Part shown: piece by piece, positions 18,500 to 20,952 of the stretch
Layout: each line of letters starts with the position of its first letter
Numbering within the stretch: position 1 is the stretch's first letter
Origin: Fragilaria crotonensis
Taxonomy: Eukaryota > Bacillariophyta > Fragilariophyceae > Fragilariales > Fragilariaceae
Assembly: GCA_022925895.1 (NCBI GenBank)
Contig: JAKSYS010000828.1
Coordinates: 1 to 20,952, forward strand
DNA: 20,952 bases
Direction of reading: 5' to 3'
Program-made: the position numbers and the translations under genes
Notes under the pieces: model-generated
Told to the model about the DNA's origin: nothing
The model's database searches: none
Seen by the model: only the letters and a program-made list of their open reading frames with translations

Positions 18500-19672
18500 C
18501 GACTCGCACCCGGGTTTAAACATACCTACCAATTACGACATTCCTCCAGGCGGCTTCATCGTAAGCAACGAACGACTTTTCGGGTCGTCAACGCAAGAAA
18601 ATCATGACTGTCTACCGGCTGCGAATTCAGGCATGGCAAAAATGTGTGCACACCACTGAGCGACGGATTCACTCTAGCGCGCGGAACACCGCAAAACGAG
18701 AATGATCTGGCCTCCTCTGTCCACGAGTTGATTCACAAACAATTGCATTTGGATGATGAGGTATTAGCTCTTGCGGGTGCGTGCGCGCCCACTCTAGCAA
18801 GTCCATGTGCGGGTAGGCGTTCGATTCCAAGTGATGCGCGCCGAGAGCGGGGGGTGTCGTGCAATGCAAAAGAACGAGTTATAATCATCCAAAAATAAAC
18901 CGGCTCCTTCGTATGCATGTAAATGCGTACGTCCGAGGTCAAACTGAAAGGGCGTAACGCTACCGGTAGAACCTTGTACTGGAGAACGAGTACTAGTACA
19001 TGCGAGTACTATGCATACCGGTAGCAAGACTTGCAACGTAATTATTTGAAATCCTTGTTAAGAAACTCCGGGGTATTGCACTTGAACTTGAATATCGGTC
19101 AACATCAACTAGTCATAGTCATCGGACCTTCTACACACTGCAAACAAATAAGCAAGAAACCCAAACCCGTATTTCATTGCTGTCAAAAGTCACAAGTCAC
19201 GGCTCTGAGAAAGTCGTAGGACCAACTTCCCACTCCTCGGCCTACAATTTGCAGTACTCCAGTAGTTCAGAACTACGACACATCTACAGTAGCAGGGTAC
19301 TTGTACCAGGAATGTCATCTGTAACATGTCATACGTTAGGCATAGATCCCAGAAATTGATTCGATTCAATGCTTAGTAGGTTGTTCGTACTACATTGGAT
19401 CCCGTTTTGCATCAAATGACTGAATTGGTTTAATTGTCGGCAATGCGAGCACCGAGTACTGAGATGTACTAGACTACTGGTACCGGTACCAAGTATTGTG
19501 TTCGGTGCAGAGTACTACCTGTAGTACTCGGAATGCTCTGGACTCTGGACTCTAACGGTAGGTTAGGTACTCGTAGTCCCGCTTCAATTTGAATCTGAAC
19601 CTCGTGACTAATGGTGGCCTGAAATTTCAAACGGTCGCGGAGAAATGAAGGTCATTCTCAGAATTTAGGTTG
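18500..19672. other. Palindrome-rich intergenic region before the TPR gene
   Basis: No convincing gene is seen. The region has repeated GTAC and TACCGGTA words. Perfect palindromes are CTACCGGTAG (18960-18969), GTACTAGTAC (18990-18999) and TGGTACCGGTACCA (19478-19491). A second ATACCGGTAGC lies at about 19015-19025. A short open frame at 18644-18898 is not supported by any motif. Confidence 0.5.
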
Positions 19673-19772
19673 AATGTTGAAGATGACACCAACAATGCCT
19701 GCACATCCCTGTAGATATCTGGATGGGCACTCTTCTCACAAATCAATCTGTCGATCAATATTGACACGGAAA

Positions 19773-20489
19773 ATGAACGCACTACAAGCTGCAGTCGAAT
19801 CAAACAACATTGGGGTCTCTTTGTTGGAGACGGCGCGATACGACGAGGCCCTCGATGTTTTTCGATCCGCAGCCGATTTAATGTATGTGGTGACGCAGGT
19901 TGTTAACGCCGCAAACCCAGAGGCTCATTGGAGCGCCAGTACATCGGATCCCTTGACTTGCAGAAAGGTGCACGACGCACAAGAAAAGATGCTTAAGATG
20001 TCATCATCTACAGTGAAAGAAAAGCGACAACAACTTGGGCAACGTCACGATGTGGACTGCTTTGTTCACGTGCGAGCTTTCAATCTGTCCATGCCGGCGT
20101 GCACAGACGACGTGGACTGTGCCCTTCATTCGGCGACCGTCCTCGCCAACATGGCTCTGACCTACCACCTTGCGGTTCCACAAACTGCATCATCGAACTT
20201 TCCATCATTTAACAGTGCTTTGACGCTTTACGAAATGGCATACAGTGTGGCTTCACGCGTCGAACACAGTGAGCAGTCGTCGCAAATCATGATGGTGACC
20301 CTCAACAACATGGGACAGATTCATCATGAATGTGGAATGTACGACGAAGCGAGAAGCATTCTCAATACTCTGCAGGAGTATATTCGGCATCGAATCAAGG
20401 TTGGAGACGAGGCGTTTTCTGCGGACAAGCGTATGTACCTTTTGAATGCCATGCTTCTTGTGAAACCCCGAGGTGCGGCCGCTGCGTGA
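19773..20489 (+). CDS. Small TPR-like repeat protein
   Basis: An intact 238-residue single-exon frame is obtained if the ATG at 19773 is used. It has A at -3, whereas the upstream ATG at 19674 has a poor context and would add 33 non-repeat residues. Three tetratricopeptide-like helix pairs are visible: NNIGVSLLETARYDEALDVF near the start; a degenerate pair with ATVLANMALTYHLA and SALTLYEMAYSVA in the middle; and TLNNMGQIHHECGMYDEARS towards the end. Such repeats form a scaffold for protein-protein binding. Small paralogues of this style are common in diatoms (family knowledge, not searched). No catalytic or targeting motif is seen, and the partner is unknown. Confidence 0.78.
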   Translation: MNALQAAVESNNIGVSLLETARYDEALDVFRSAADLMYVVTQVVNAANPEAHWSASTSDPLTCRKVHDAQEKMLKMSSSTVKEKRQQLGQRHDVDCFVHVRAFNLSMPACTDDVDCALHSATVLANMALTYHLAVPQTASSNFPSFNSALTLYEMAYSVASRVEHSEQSSQIMMVTLNNMGQIHHECGMYDEARSILNTLQEYIRHRIKVGDEAFSADKRMYLLNAMLLVKPRGAAAA

Positions 20490-20952
20490 TACAACGTCAA
20501 CCACACCTCGCTAGTGTAAAGTAATCCAAGGAATTTAGGAATATATGCTAATACTGACGTGTTCATTCATCGAGATTAACAAGTTCGACACACATCACGC
20601 CTTCAATCGACGTAACAACTAGTTCGACATTGATCACGACTCGTATCACCTTAAAGCAGTGCTCCGGTGTGCGAAAGGACAATGTGGGGAGACTGGCAGC
20701 GATGTTCTTCAATGCTCGCGTAAGGTACCTGTCCCCATGCAGTTCACTCCGTAGCTTCCGGAGAGGGGTAGTGCCGCTTCAATTGGCGAACTTCACCGAT
20801 CAGGAGACGACATCTTTGTGCTGTATGTGCGAATTGAGCATTGACAAATGTTCCACTATCTGGAGATTTCATACTCGGGAAAAGTTCACGAGTACATATG
20901 ACGTATGAGGAGGACATCTGGTAAGTAACGGTTTCGCCAGTGTCATGAGTTC
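20490..20952. other. Downstream region with no supported gene
   Basis: A short frame at 20630-20908 opens only from a TTG and carries no recognisable motif. A strong splice-donor-like GGTAAGT lies at about 20919-20925, so an exon of a gene extending beyond the window cannot be excluded. Confidence 0.4.

Noticed and set aside
18644-18898. Short frames on both strands in the spacer before the TPR gene
   Set aside because: Both strands are open over the same bases, neither has a motif, and the region is dominated by palindromes.
20630-20908. 92-codon open frame near the window end
   Set aside because: It starts at TTG, has no recognisable motif and no supporting context.
1-20952. Bacterial-style systems (CRISPR, operons, defence islands, prophage)
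   Set aside because: No regularly spaced repeats, no operon-like spacing and no bacterial families; all recognised genes are eukaryotic.

Overview
The window looks like nuclear DNA of a diatom, probably a pennate one. That is an inference from four things: a Ty1/copia retrotransposon of the type common in diatom genomes, intron-poor genes read in long open frames, a diatom-style TPR-like gene, and intergenic DNA crowded with GTAC-containing palindromes. No database search was possible, so the species is not named.

Layout. Positions 81-6732 are one complete copia-type LTR retrotransposon. It has two identical 176-bp LTRs (81-256 and 6557-6732), a 5-bp target duplication CCGCC (76-80 and 6733-6737), gag, and pol in the order protease, integrase, reverse transcriptase, RNase H. 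It sits about 200 bp upstream of, and in the same orientation as, a mitochondrial-carrier-family gene (6935-8044). A convergent arylsulfatase gene follows on the minus strand (9782-8150), with only 105 bp between the two stop codons. A 3.5-kb region without a recognisable gene (9783-13323) holds GTAC-rich palindromes, an AT-rich block, a 337-bp MITE-like element with terminal inverted repeats (12347-12683) and a cluster of short hairpins. Next comes a very large IQ-motif protein gene (13324-18126) with a polyproline start, a long Ser/Thr/Pro-rich middle, about 17-18 IQ motifs and a His/Pro/Tyr-rich tail. A second palindrome-rich spacer (about 18500-19670) precedes a small TPR-like gene (19773-20489).

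The genes do not form an obvious pathway; this is an ordinary eukaryotic arrangement of unrelated genes. No CRISPR array, rRNA or convincing tRNA was seen.

The most striking pattern is a set of reading-frame breaks. The retrotransposon has about 14 single-base frame shifts although its LTRs are identical and its amino-acid signatures are intact between the shifts. Many of these shifts resolve to a short homopolymer run that is one base too short or too long. The same kind of one-base break appears once in the sulfatase and twice in the IQ gene. Homopolymer indel errors in a long-read assembly explain this best, though a genuinely decayed element and real host pseudogenes cannot be excluded. 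If so, the sulfatase and IQ genes are probably intact in the organism. I did not find clear evidence of an undescribed biological system. The best candidates for follow-up are the IQ protein's architecture, the sulfatase's altered active-site positions, and the palindrome-rich spacers.
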